A stretch of DNA of 64,000 bases from Porphyrobacter sp. (GTDB lineage: Bacteria > Pseudomonadota > Alphaproteobacteria > Sphingomonadales > Sphingomonadaceae): NCBI GenBank assembly GCA_017744315.1, contig JAGIBN010000001.1, positions 372,001 through 436,000 of the forward strand, read 5' to 3'. The notes beneath the pieces were generated by a model. It had not been told where the DNA came from. It did not search any database and saw only the letters and a program-made list of their open reading frames with translations. Shown piece by piece: positions 43,504-51,113 of this stretch; position 1 is the first letter of the stretch; each line of letters opens with the position of its first letter. The translations under genes and the position numbers were made by a program.

Positions 43504-43731
43504 ATGAAGGCCGATACGCATCCCGACTACCACATGATCACCGTTCAGATGACCGACGGTTCGACGTTCCAGACCCGCTCGACCTGGGGCAAGGAAGGCG
43601 ACACGCTGGTTCTCGACATCGATCCGACGTCGCACCCGGCCTGGACCGGTGGCAAGGCCCAGCTGCAGGACGGCGGCCGTGTTGCCCAGTTCAACAAGCG
43701 TTTCGGCGGTCTCTCGCTCAAGAAGAACTGA
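43504..43731 (+). CDS. rpmE: 50S ribosomal protein L31
   Basis: 75 residues. [20 protein letters not shown], then the conserved [14 protein letters not shown] and FNKRFGGL. The four Cys of zinc-binding L31 are absent; this is the Cys-less form common in alphaproteobacteria. ATG 43504 is used; the frame is open further upstream without homology. Confidence 0.95.
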   Translation: MKADTHPDYHMITVQMTDGSTFQTRSTWGKEGDTLVLDIDPTSHPAWTGGKAQLQDGGRVAQFNKRFGGLSLKKN

Positions 43732-43756
43732 GCGAAATCCGTTCACGAACACGAAG

Positions 43757-43784
43757 AAGGCGGTCCTTGCGGGCCGCCTTTTTT
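43757..43784 (+). terminator. Terminator of rpmE
   Basis: AAGGCGGTCC pairs with GGGCCGCCTT around TTGC, followed by TTTT. It may also act for the convergent PilZ gene. Confidence 0.88.
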
Positions 43785-43799
43785 GTTGCGTGAAACGTT

Positions 43800-44189
43800 T
43801 CAGGCTTCGAGGCCGAAATCCATCAATTCGCGCCAGTCCAGCCGCTCGGGCGGAACCGGGCGCAGGAATTCCATCCCGGCGGTATGCCCGCGCACCCAGC
43901 GGACGACCGCTTCAAGTCTTGCGGCTTCGGGCTTTGCCGTTTCGGGGGGCGCACCGTCTTCTTCGGGGGAGGCACCGTCTTTAAGGCGAATGGAAACGAA
44001 CGCGCCCTGGCGCAGCCAATCGGCGTGATCGTCGTTACCCGGGGCGCGTATGCAGCATCCGTGGGTGGATACGTCGGCCAGTTCGACTTTCATGACGCCG
44101 CCGCGCGCTGATTCCAGGTTCGCTGTGTAACGGGTGGTATGACGGTGTTCGCGGCGCCGCTCCTCGCTGCTCCGCGCCGGACTGGGCAT
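43800..44189 (-). CDS. PilZ-domain protein
   Basis: 129 residues. The pattern fits a single PilZ domain: an Arg-rich start (SSEERRREHRHTTRYTANLE) supplying the RxxxR-like motif, then VELADVSTHGCCIR in place of the D/NxSxxG motif, and a later AVVRWVRGHTAGMEFL. PilZ domains bind cyclic di-GMP; the motif here is near consensus, so binding is plausible. A negatively charged insert (DGASPEEDGAPPETAKPEAA) splits the barrel. ATG 44189 is chosen; the frame stays open upstream. Divergent from sodC. Confidence 0.78.
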   Translation of the reverse strand: MPSPARSSEERRREHRHTTRYTANLESARGGVMKVELADVSTHGCCIRAPGNDDHADWLRQGAFVSIRLKDGASPEEDGAPPETAKPEAARLEAVVRWVRGHTAGMEFLRPVPPERLDWRELMDFGLEA

Positions 44190-44351
44190 GAGCCTTGCGA
44201 TCGGTGCTGTCACTGTGCGATGTCCTTGGCGTCCCGTTGAAAATTCGGAGCCATTCTCCGTCAATAGGATTAACGGATTGTCACCGCGCCGCTGTCCCGG
44301 GCCTCCATCCGGTGGCAATCGGGAATGCCGGCGCGCAGTTGGAGAAGCGTA

Positions 44352-44906
44352 ATGACCCGTACCTTCCGCATCCTTGCCGCATGTGGCGCCGCCGCTCTGG
44401 CGACTGGTGGTCTCGCAGCGCAGGCGTCAGCCGAGGAAAAGGCAGCCCCTGCGTCGGTCCGCGCCGATGTCATCGGTCTCGACGGCAAATCGCTGGGCAC
44501 CGTCACGCTTCAGGAGACGCCATCGGGTGTGCTCGTCACCACCGACCTGAAGGGCCTGCCCCCCGGCGACCACGGGTTCCATTTCCACGAGAAGGGCATT
44601 TGCGAGCCGGCACAGAAGTTCACCACTGCCGGCGCCCATTTCGCCGGTGGCGGCCACATGCACGGCCTGATGGCCTCGGGTATGCCGCACGGCGGTGACA
44701 TGCCGAATCAGCATGTCGGTGCCGACGGCACGCTCAAGGTGCAGGTGCTGAACACCGGCGTGTCGCTGGGGACGGGCGGGAAGTCGCTTGTCGACGCCGA
44801 CGGCTCGGCCTTCGTTATCCATGCCGACGCGGACGACTATACCAGCCAGCCCGCGGGCAATGCCGGTGGTCGCATCGCCTGTGCGGTCGTCAGCGCACCG
44901 CAGTGA
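44352..44906 (+). CDS. sodC: Copper/zinc superoxide dismutase family protein
   Basis: 184 residues with a signal peptide (ends QASAE). Copper and zinc ligands are present: His pair in DHGFHFHEKGIC, His in TAGAHFAGGGHMHG, and further His in QHVGADG and FVIHADADDY. The disulphide partner Cys are in KGICEP and RIACAVV. It removes superoxide in the periplasm. ATG 44352 follows GGAGAAG. The zinc loop is rich in Met and His (HMHGLMASGMPHGGDMPNQH), a feature of bacterial forms. Confidence 0.92.
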   Translation: MTRTFRILAACGAAALATGGLAAQASAEEKAAPASVRADVIGLDGKSLGTVTLQETPSGVLVTTDLKGLPPGDHGFHFHEKGICEPAQKFTTAGAHFAGGGHMHGLMASGMPHGGDMPNQHVGADGTLKVQVLNTGVSLGTGGKSLVDADGSAFVIHADADDYTSQPAGNAGGRIACAVVSAPQ

Positions 44907-44916
44907 GGTGAAGGAA

Positions 44917-44944
44917 GGGGCGGCTGTTTGTCGCCCCCTATTTT
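44917..44944 (+). terminator. Terminator between sodC and the oxygenase gene
   Basis: GGGGCG and CGCCCC around GCTGTTTGT, followed by CTATTTT. The short stem makes it moderate. It ends at the stop of the convergent oxygenase gene. Confidence 0.6.
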
Positions 44945-45576
44945 CATCCCCAGGGGCGCTCGCGATACCACTGGGTAATGACGTACTTGAAGCCCTTGCG
45001 CACTTTCATGGCGTGATGGAGCGTCGCGCCGTTGAGCGCACCGTCGGGCTTTCGGTTGTTCCAGGCGATCAGCTTGCCGCGCTCGGGCTGGATCAGCTTG
45101 TCGATCACCTTGAAGCGTGTCGCGCCGCCAGCCTCGACATCGTTGAGATAGACCATGAAAGTCCAGGTCCGCTGCCCGGCCACCGAGCAGTACCTGTCGT
45201 AATCGGCGTTGTTCGGCTCGAAGTAGTCGGTGTGCGCCTTGAACTCCTGCCCGACCTCATAGCGCTGTCCTTGCAGTGGCTCGGCATGGGCGAGGTCGAT
45301 TCGCGAAAGTGCGGCCAGTTTGTCCGCCAGCGCCGCTACGGCGGGTTCGCTGCGGGAAAGATCGCAGGTGGAACTGGTGCGGAAGGCATCGTCGCCGTTG
45401 TAGTTGGCGATCGTCGAGGGGCGGTGCTGCGCCTCGATCATCGCCACCAGTTCGGCGCATTCCGCAGCATCGAGGAAATCGCGCAGGACGAAGAGGTCCA
45501 GCCGCGAGGAAGGGAAGCGCTGCACGCCGGGGTGCGCGAGGAGGATTTGCGCCGATGATTCGCCTGGAGCCGTCAT
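44944..45576 (-). CDS. 2OG-Fe(II) oxygenase, prolyl 4-hydroxylase-like
   Basis: 210 residues, a P4Hc-type double-stranded beta-helix. Iron ligands are His and Asp in KAHTDYFEPNN and the distal His in ATLHHAMKVRKG. The 2-oxoglutarate-binding Lys lies nearby in KGFKYVITQWYRE. It has the bacterial FLDAAECAELVAMIEAQHRP start region. Substrates in bacteria are mostly unknown (free amino acids, EF-Tu prolines and peptides have been reported for relatives). It stands alone and is convergent with sodC. Confidence 0.88.
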   Translation of the reverse strand: MTAPGESSAQILLAHPGVQRFPSSRLDLFVLRDFLDAAECAELVAMIEAQHRPSTIANYNGDDAFRTSSTCDLSRSEPAVAALADKLAALSRIDLAHAEPLQGQRYEVGQEFKAHTDYFEPNNADYDRYCSVAGQRTWTFMVYLNDVEAGGATRFKVIDKLIQPERGKLIAWNNRKPDGALNGATLHHAMKVRKGFKYVITQWYRERPWG

Positions 45577-45645
45577 GACGTACCTTTAGCGGGGTGCGCC
45601 GGGCGGGAAAATTGCAGGAGTTTTCGCCAAATCCAATTTTTTGCT

Positions 45646-45673
45646 TTGCAAGACGGCAAACCTTGTGCAAAGG
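45646..45673 (+). promoter_or_regulatory. Promoter of tRNA-His
   Basis: TTGCAA (45646-45651), 16 bases, CAAAGG (45668-45673), then GCGCCC. It is 80 bases before the tRNA, similar to the spacing of the other tRNA promoters. Confidence 0.5.
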
Positions 45674-45752
45674 GCGCCCTCCGCACCGAGCGCTGCACAG
45701 CGAAACGGAGCGGACTTCGGAAGACATGACGCATGGCTCATGTTTCCCGTGT

Positions 45753-45830
45753 GGCGATTGTAGCTCAGTTGGTTAGAGCGCCGGTTTGTGGTACCGGAGG
45801 TCGTGGGTTCGAACCCCATCAATCGCCCCA
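45753..45830 (+). tRNA. tRNA-His (anticodon GTG)
   Basis: 78 bases, including the extra 5' G (position -1, base 45753) that faces C73, diagnostic of tRNA-His. The acceptor GCGATTG pairs with CAATCGC, anticodon stem CCGGT/ACCGG holds loop TTGTGGT, the T arm has GGGTTCGAACCC, and CCA is encoded. Confidence 0.97.
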
Positions 45831-45938
45831 TTTCTCCCCTTTCTGTCGCAATATCGGGCATTTGCCGGGTGAAAAGCCCTGTGCTTTGGCATAGGCTACT
45901 TGCTCCTTCTTCTGCGCACGATAGAACCCCCTCCTGAC

Positions 45939-46667
45939 ATGCACGGCTTTGCCAATCCCGCCCGTTTCCTGCGCATCGCCCGCTGGCTGATGCCGCTTTG
46001 CATGGGCGCGGGATTCGTCCTCGCCATCGCCGCGCTCGGCTGGGGACTGTTCTTCGGCCCCGCCGAACGCCTTCAGGGCGAGACAGTGCGGATCGTCTAC
46101 CTTCACGTACCGGCGGCCTGGCTCGGCATGGCGGGCTGGATGGGGATTGCTGCGGCCAGTTTCACCGAACTCGTCTGGCGCCATCCGCTGGCGGGAATCG
46201 CCGCGCGGGCCTGCGCGGTGCCGGGGGCGGTGTTCACCGCCGTCTGCCTCGTCACCGGATCGCTCTGGGGGCGACCGGCCTGGGGCACGTGGTGGGTTTG
46301 GGACGGACGCCTGACCAGCATGCTGGTGCTGCTGTTCCTCTATTTCGGCTGGATCGCGCTCTCGCAGGCGAGCGAGGCTGCCGATGGCGGCCAGAACCGG
46401 GCTCCGGCGATCTTCGGGCTGGTCGGTGCGGTGAACATTCCGATCATTCACTATTCGGTGATCTGGTGGAACAGCCAGCACCAGGCGCCGAGCATTACGG
46501 TCGGCAAGTCGGCGATGGCGGGGGCGTTCCTCTGGCCGCTCATGCTGGCGATGCTGGGGTTCACACTGCTCTTTGCAGGCTGCGTGCTGGCGCGGATACG
46601 GGCGATTCTCGCGAACCAGCAGGCCGAAGCGCGACTACGGCGCAAGGCGCTGAGCGACGCCTGGTAG
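45939..46667 (+). CDS. ccmC: Heme exporter/handler CcmC
   Basis: 242 residues and six membrane helices. The Trp-rich heme motif is WGTWWVWDGRLTS, and the two heme-facing His are in VYLHVPAAWLGMAG and IPIIHYSVIWWNS. It presents heme to CcmE in cytochrome c maturation system I. ATG 45939 is used. The ABC subunits CcmA and CcmB, usually its partners, are not next to it and must be encoded elsewhere. It starts the run ccmC-D-E-F-dsbE-H-I. Confidence 0.95.
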   Translation: MHGFANPARFLRIARWLMPLCMGAGFVLAIAALGWGLFFGPAERLQGETVRIVYLHVPAAWLGMAGWMGIAAASFTELVWRHPLAGIAARACAVPGAVFTAVCLVTGSLWGRPAWGTWWVWDGRLTSMLVLLFLYFGWIALSQASEAADGGQNRAPAIFGLVGAVNIPIIHYSVIWWNSQHQAPSITVGKSAMAGAFLWPLMLAMLGFTLLFAGCVLARIRAILANQQAEARLRRKALSDAW

Positions 46668-46722
46668 AGACGACAAGAAACGTGACAACGATAACAGACA
46701 AGATGGGGCGAACGAGGATCCG

Positions 46723-46863
46723 ATGCGCGAGGCGATGAACCCCTGGACCTTCGTGGTCGCCGCCTATGTCGTGGGTCTCGGTGCCACGCTGGCGATGGTC
46801 GGCTGGTCGCTGCTTTCGATGAAGCGGGCCGAGAAGCGCCGCGACAGCGCGAGGAAGCGCTGA
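46723..46863 (+). CDS. ccmD: Heme exporter protein CcmD
   Basis: 46 residues: MREAMNPWTFVVAAYVVGLG, one membrane helix, then a basic tail ending KRRDSARKR. The size, the single helix and the position between ccmC and ccmE identify CcmD, which helps release holo-CcmE from CcmC. A later in-frame ATG at 46735 (MNPWTFVVAAYV) is an equally possible start. It ends 2 bases before ccmE. Confidence 0.88.
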   Translation: MREAMNPWTFVVAAYVVGLGATLAMVGWSLLSMKRAEKRRDSARKR

Positions 46864-46865
46864 AC

Positions 46866-47336
46866 ATGAATCAGGCCGTGAAGGGACCGATCAAGGCCAA
46901 GCATCAGCGACTGGTGCTGCTGGTCGTCGCGCTCGTGGTGCTGGTCGGCGCCGCGCTGCTCGCGGCCTGGGCGCTGCGCAACCAGGCCAGCTATTTCTAC
47001 GTTCCGGCGGAGATCGTCGCCAAGCCGCCCGAGCCGGAACGCGGAGTGCGGCTCGGCGGCATGGTGGCGCGCGGCTCGCTCAGGACCGAAGCCGACGGCG
47101 TCACGATCGCCTTCGCGGTCGAGGACGGCAAGGCGCGCGTTCCGGTGCGTTTCAGGGGCATCGTGCCCTCGCTCTTCGTCGAAGGCTCGGGCGTCGTGGC
47201 CGAGGGGCACATGGGCGCGGACGGAACGTTCGTGGCGGACAATCTCCTGGCCAAGCATGACGAGAACTACGTGCCACGGGAAATGAAGGACATGAGCAGG
47301 GAGCAGGCCGAGCAGGTCATGCGCGAAACCAAGTGA
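46866..47336 (+). CDS. ccmE: Cytochrome c maturation protein CcmE (heme chaperone)
   Basis: 156 residues. An N-terminal anchor (RLVLLVVALVVLVGAALLAA) and an OB-fold periplasmic domain (YFYVPAEIVA, LGGMVARGSL, VPVRFRGIVPSLF). The heme-binding His is in LLAKHDENYVPREM, with the typical HxxxY form. It carries heme from CcmC to CcmF/H. Two bases after ccmD and 10 before ccmF. Confidence 0.96.
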   Translation: MNQAVKGPIKAKHQRLVLLVVALVVLVGAALLAAWALRNQASYFYVPAEIVAKPPEPERGVRLGGMVARGSLRTEADGVTIAFAVEDGKARVPVRFRGIVPSLFVEGSGVVAEGHMGADGTFVADNLLAKHDENYVPREMKDMSREQAEQVMRETK

Positions 47337-47346
47337 GGCTGCCGCG

Positions 47347-49338
47347 ATGATTGCCGAACTCGGTCTTGCCGCCCTCTGGCTCGCCGCCGCCCTCGCAGGG
47401 CTGCAACTCGTGGCCGGAGCCCTCGCGCTGACGCCGCGCGGGGCGACGCTGGCGGGAATCGTTCGCCCGGTCGCGGCAGTGCAGGGCGCGCTGGCGCTGA
47501 TCGCCTTTGCCTGTCTGGTAGCTGTCTTCGCCACCACCGACCTCTCGGTGAAGCTGGTGGCGATGAATTCGCACTCCATGAAGCCGCTGATCTTCAAGAT
47601 CGCCGGGACCTGGGGCAACCACGAGGGCTCGATGCTGCTCTGGGTCACGGTGATGGGCGTGGCCGGGGGCTTCGTGGCGCTGATCGAGAAGCGCCTGCCG
47701 GAACCGACGCTGCTGGCGACTCTGGCCGGGCAGGCCTTCGTCAGCCTCGGCTTCTATGCCTTCCTGCTGATCGCCTCGAATCCCTTCGAACGGCTCTTTC
47801 CGGTTCCCGAGGAAGGCAACGGCCTCAACCCGCTGCTGCAGGACCTTGGTCTCGCGTTCCATCCGCCGACGCTCTACCTCGGCTATGTCGGCTTGTCGGT
47901 GGCCTTCAGCTTCGCGATCGGGGCGCTCGTCACGCGGCAGGTCGGCCCGGCCTTTGCAAGGGCGACGCGGCCCTGGGTGCTGGGCGCCTGGATCTTCCTG
48001 ACAGTGGGCATCACCGCCGGGTCTTATTGGGCCTATTACGAGCTGGGCTGGGGCGGCTGGTGGTTCTGGGACCCGGTCGAGAACGCCTCGCTGATGCCCT
48101 GGCTGGCGGCGACGGCACTGCTGCATTCGGTCAGCGTGCTGGCTGCGCGCGACGCCCTGCGCGCCTGGACGGTCATGCTGGGCGTCGTCGCCTTCTCGAT
48201 GTCGATGATCGGCACGTTCCTGGTGCGCTCGGGCATCCTCACCAGCGTCCATGCCTTCGCAGTGGACCCCGAGCGCGGTTCGTTCATCCTCGCGCTGCTG
48301 GCGATCAACATCGGCGGTGCGCTGACGCTTTTCGCCTTGCGCGCGGGCACCGTGACCGAGGGCGAGCGCTTCGCCCCGGTCAGCCGCGAGGGCGCGCTGG
48401 TGTTCAACAACGTCATGCTCTCGGCGATCCTCGGCATCGTCCTGTTCGGTACGCTCTATCCGCTGGTGGCCGAGGCGATGGGCGCGAAAGTCTCGGTCGG
48501 CCCGCCTTACTTCAACCCGATGGGCGCGCTTTTCGCGGTGCCGATGCTGGTGGTGCTGGCGGTGGGACCGATGCTGCGCTGGCGGCGCGATTCGTTCGCG
48601 CGTATCGGCAAGTCGCTGGTGATTCCGGCGATGCTGGTGGCGGCGGGCATGATCGCCATGGTCGCGGTCGGCGGCGTGGGCGTGTTGCCGACGCTGGGCT
48701 TCGCGCTGGCGCTGGGTCTCGGCTGGGCGAGCGTTTTGCCGCTGAAGGACCGCAACTTGCGCCGCACGCCGCTGCCGATCTGGGGCATGGTGCTCGCGCA
48801 TTTCGGGATTGCCGTCTCGCTCTTCGGCATGAGCTGCGAAAGTGCCTTCTCGGTGGAGAAGCTCGTCGCGGTGAAGATCGGAGAGGCCACCGCGGTCGGC
48901 CCCTGGCAGGTCAAGCTCGACGCCGTCGAGCCGGTGGCCGGGCCGAACTGGACCGCGCTCGAAGCGCGGCTGCTGGTGCGTTACGGCGATCGCGGCAAGG
49001 TCGTGCAGATCGATCCCCAGTCGCGCAGCTTCTGGGCGCCGCCGCAGCAGACCAGCGAATCGGCGCTGCTGACCCGCTGGAACGGCCAGTTCTATGCCGT
49101 GCTGGGCGGTGAGGCGGATGCGAAGAACGGGGCCAGCCGCTGGCAGCTCCGGCTCTGGTGGAAGCCGTTCGTGACGCTGATCTGGCTGGGCGGTCTCCTG
49201 ATCGCGCTGGGCGGCGCGCTGGCGCTCGTTGGCCGGGTCGCCAGCGACCTTCGTCGCATCTTCGCGCGCGAGAAGATCGCCTATCGCCGCGAACGCATGG
49301 CGCAACTGGATAGCGGGCAAGAGGGAGAACAGCCGTGA
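47347..49338 (+). CDS. ccmF: Cytochrome c heme lyase subunit CcmF
   Basis: 663 residues with about 14 membrane helices. The WWD motif is GWGGWWFWDPVENASLMPWL, and conserved His are in KFAG-type and TALLHSVSV regions. It reduces holo-CcmE heme and joins it to apocytochrome together with CcmH and CcmI. The C-terminal periplasmic region and last helices (LIWLGGLLIALGGALALVGR) are complete. It overlaps dsbE by 4 bases. Confidence 0.96.
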   Translation: MIAELGLAALWLAAALAGLQLVAGALALTPRGATLAGIVRPVAAVQGALALIAFACLVAVFATTDLSVKLVAMNSHSMKPLIFKIAGTWGNHEGSMLLWVTVMGVAGGFVALIEKRLPEPTLLATLAGQAFVSLGFYAFLLIASNPFERLFPVPEEGNGLNPLLQDLGLAFHPPTLYLGYVGLSVAFSFAIGALVTRQVGPAFARATRPWVLGAWIFLTVGITAGSYWAYYELGWGGWWFWDPVENASLMPWLAATALLHSVSVLAARDALRAWTVMLGVVAFSMSMIGTFLVRSGILTSVHAFAVDPERGSFILALLAINIGGALTLFALRAGTVTEGERFAPVSREGALVFNNVMLSAILGIVLFGTLYPLVAEAMGAKVSVGPPYFNPMGALFAVPMLVVLAVGPMLRWRRDSFARIGKSLVIPAMLVAAGMIAMVAVGGVGVLPTLGFALALGLGWASVLPLKDRNLRRTPLPIWGMVLAHFGIAVSLFGMSCESAFSVEKLVAVKIGEATAVGPWQVKLDAVEPVAGPNWTALEARLLVRYGDRGKVVQIDPQSRSFWAPPQQTSESALLTRWNGQFYAVLGGEADAKNGASRWQLRLWWKPFVTLIWLGGLLIALGGALALVGRVASDLRRIFAREKIAYRRERMAQLDSGQEGEQP

Positions 49339-49904
49339 GCGATCCGCTGCCTGCCGATGCCGGGCGCCCCAAGGCACCGCGCTGGGCGATCTGGTTGCCG
49401 CTTGTCCTGTTCGTCGGCTTCGTGGCGCTGGTCATGATCGGTCTCTATCGCCCTGCCGACAGGACGGTGGCGAGCGCGCTGGTCGGCAAGCCCATGCCCG
49501 CTTTAACCTTGCCCGCCGCGCTGCCGGACCGTCCGGGGCTGGCCGGCGCGGACATCGCCAACGGACGGCCCCATCTCGTCAATATCTTCGCCTCATGGTG
49601 CATTCCTTGCCGGGTCGAGGCCCCGCAGCTTGGCGCGATGGCCCGCGCGGGCGTGCCGGTCATGGGCATTTCGGTGCGGGACAGCGCCGAGAACTTGCAG
49701 GGCTTCCTCAAGGAAAACGGCGATCCCTACCAGCGGATCGGTGCCGACGATGACGGCAAGGTGCAGCTCGCACTCGGGTCTTCGGGTGTTCCGGAGACTT
49801 ACGTGATCGATGGCAAGGGCGTGATTCGCTACCAGCACATCGGTGAGATTCGTCCTGAACATGTGCCGATGATTCTTGAGAAGTTGAAGGAGGCGGGACA
49901 GTGA
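49335..49904 (+). CDS. dsbE: Thiol:disulphide interchange protein DsbE/CcmG
   Basis: 189 residues: one N-terminal membrane helix (WLPLVLFVGFVALVMIGLY) and a thioredoxin-fold domain with the CxxC in ASWCIPCRVEAPQL and the cis-Pro in SSGVPETYVID. It keeps apocytochrome c Cys reduced. The start is GTG 49335, overlapping the ccmF stop. WCIPC differs slightly from the more usual WCVPC. Confidence 0.95.
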   Translation: MSDPLPADAGRPKAPRWAIWLPLVLFVGFVALVMIGLYRPADRTVASALVGKPMPALTLPAALPDRPGLAGADIANGRPHLVNIFASWCIPCRVEAPQLGAMARAGVPVMGISVRDSAENLQGFLKENGDPYQRIGADDDGKVQLALGSSGVPETYVIDGKGVIRYQHIGEIRPEHVPMILEKLKEAGQ

Positions 49905-50323
49905 ACCGGTCTCTCGCCGCGCTCCTGTTCGCTTTGGGGTTCTGCCTCGCCGCGCCTCTGGCCGCGCAGGAAGAGCAGTCGACCGCGCCTTACGCCTATC
50001 GCCAGCTCGACGATCCGGCGAAGGAGGAAAAGGCGCAGGCGCTGATGGAGAGCTTGCGCTGCCTCCAGTGCCAGGGCCAGTCGATCGCCGATTCGGATGC
50101 GCCGATCGCCGGATCGATGCGCTCGCTTGTGCGCGAACGGATCGCGGCGGGGGAGGAACCCGAAGCGATTCGCGGCTGGCTGATCGAGCGCTACGGCGAC
50201 TATGTCAGCTATGCGCCGCAGCTTACCACGCTGACATGGCCGCTCTTCGCGGTGCCGCTGGTTCTGGTGGGGCTGGCGGGGCTGCTCTTGCGCAAGCGCT
50301 TCCGCCGGGGAGATCCGCGATGA
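49901..50323 (+). CDS. ccmH: Cytochrome c maturation protein CcmH
   Basis: 140 residues. A signal peptide (ends PLAAQ), the thiol motif LRCLQCQGQSIADSDAPIAG (LRCxxCQ) and a C-terminal membrane helix (WPLFAVPLVLVGLAGLLL). It handles apocytochrome thiols with DsbE and CcmF. The start is GTG 49901 within the dsbE stop; the end overlaps ccmI by 4 bases. This is the short alphaproteobacterial form, with the TPR half encoded separately as ccmI. Confidence 0.95.
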   Translation: MNRSLAALLFALGFCLAAPLAAQEEQSTAPYAYRQLDDPAKEEKAQALMESLRCLQCQGQSIADSDAPIAGSMRSLVRERIAAGEEPEAIRGWLIERYGDYVSYAPQLTTLTWPLFAVPLVLVGLAGLLLRKRFRRGDPR

Positions 50324-51009
50324 CCTGGGCCTTCGTGGCGCTGCTGGCGACCCTCGCCTTCGCAGCGATCGTCTTTCTGTTCAAGGCGCCGAAGGGCGGC
50401 CGCGAGGCCGTGGCCGCCGCACTGATGCTCGGCGTCGCAGGCTATGCCGCGCAGGGCAGACCGGGCGAGGCGGGCGCGCCGAAAGCGCAGGCCGAGGCGC
50501 AGAACCCCGCTGCCGGGCAGTTCTTCGTGGAAGCGCGTGCCAAGCTCAACGGCGACGGCATTCCGACCGGCAATCGCTGGGTCGTCATTTCCGACGGCCT
50601 CGCGCGTAACGGTCATTACAGCGACGCCGCGCAGCTGCTGCGCGGCGCGATCGAGGACAATCCCAAGGATTCCGAAGCCTGGGTGGCGCTCGGCAATGTG
50701 CTGGTCGCCCATGCCGAGGGCATGCTGACGCCGCCGGCGCTCTATGCTTATCGCCAGGCGGCCAAGGCCGATCCCAGGGCGCCGGGGCCGCCCTATTTCC
50801 TCGGCCTCGCCATGGCGCAGTCCGGGCAACTGGAGCAGGCGCGGGCGCTCTGGGTGGATCTGGTCAAGAAGGCGCCGGAGAACGCGGAATGGCGGCTGCC
50901 GGTGGCGCAGCAGCTCCAACGGCTGGATGCCTTCATTTCCAGCCAGTCTGGCCCAAAAACTCAAGCCCAACCTCAGCGCGAATCCCAAGCCATGCCGTTA
51001 GGCCGATGA
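50320..51009 (+). CDS. ccmI: Cytochrome c maturation TPR protein CcmI
   Basis: 229 residues. One helix at the N-terminus (TWAFVALLATLAFAAIVFLF) and probably a second (VAAALMLGVAGYAAQG), then TPR repeats (about 95-200; NPKDSEAWVALGNVLVAH, APGPPYFLGLAMAQSGQLEQ). It holds the C-terminus of apocytochrome c for the CcmF/H lyase. ATG 50320 overlaps the ccmH stop (ATGA). It is shorter than the roughly 400-residue CcmI of Rhodobacter. Last gene of the ccm run. Confidence 0.88.
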   Translation: MTWAFVALLATLAFAAIVFLFKAPKGGREAVAAALMLGVAGYAAQGRPGEAGAPKAQAEAQNPAAGQFFVEARAKLNGDGIPTGNRWVVISDGLARNGHYSDAAQLLRGAIEDNPKDSEAWVALGNVLVAHAEGMLTPPALYAYRQAAKADPRAPGPPYFLGLAMAQSGQLEQARALWVDLVKKAPENAEWRLPVAQQLQRLDAFISSQSGPKTQAQPQRESQAMPLGR

Positions 51010-51113
51010 ACCTTTGGCTAACACTCGTTGCTAGGCTCCTTTCATGCTGCTAACGGCGGGCGCTTGTTGCGGGGGCGAATGTCGACGCGGCAAAGCCATT
51101 ACGGGGCGCTGGA

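Noticed and set aside
47317..49377. A 686-codon minus-strand frame opposite ccmF
   Set aside because: Low-complexity His/Arg/Gln-rich product. It is the antisense of a well-conserved membrane protein.
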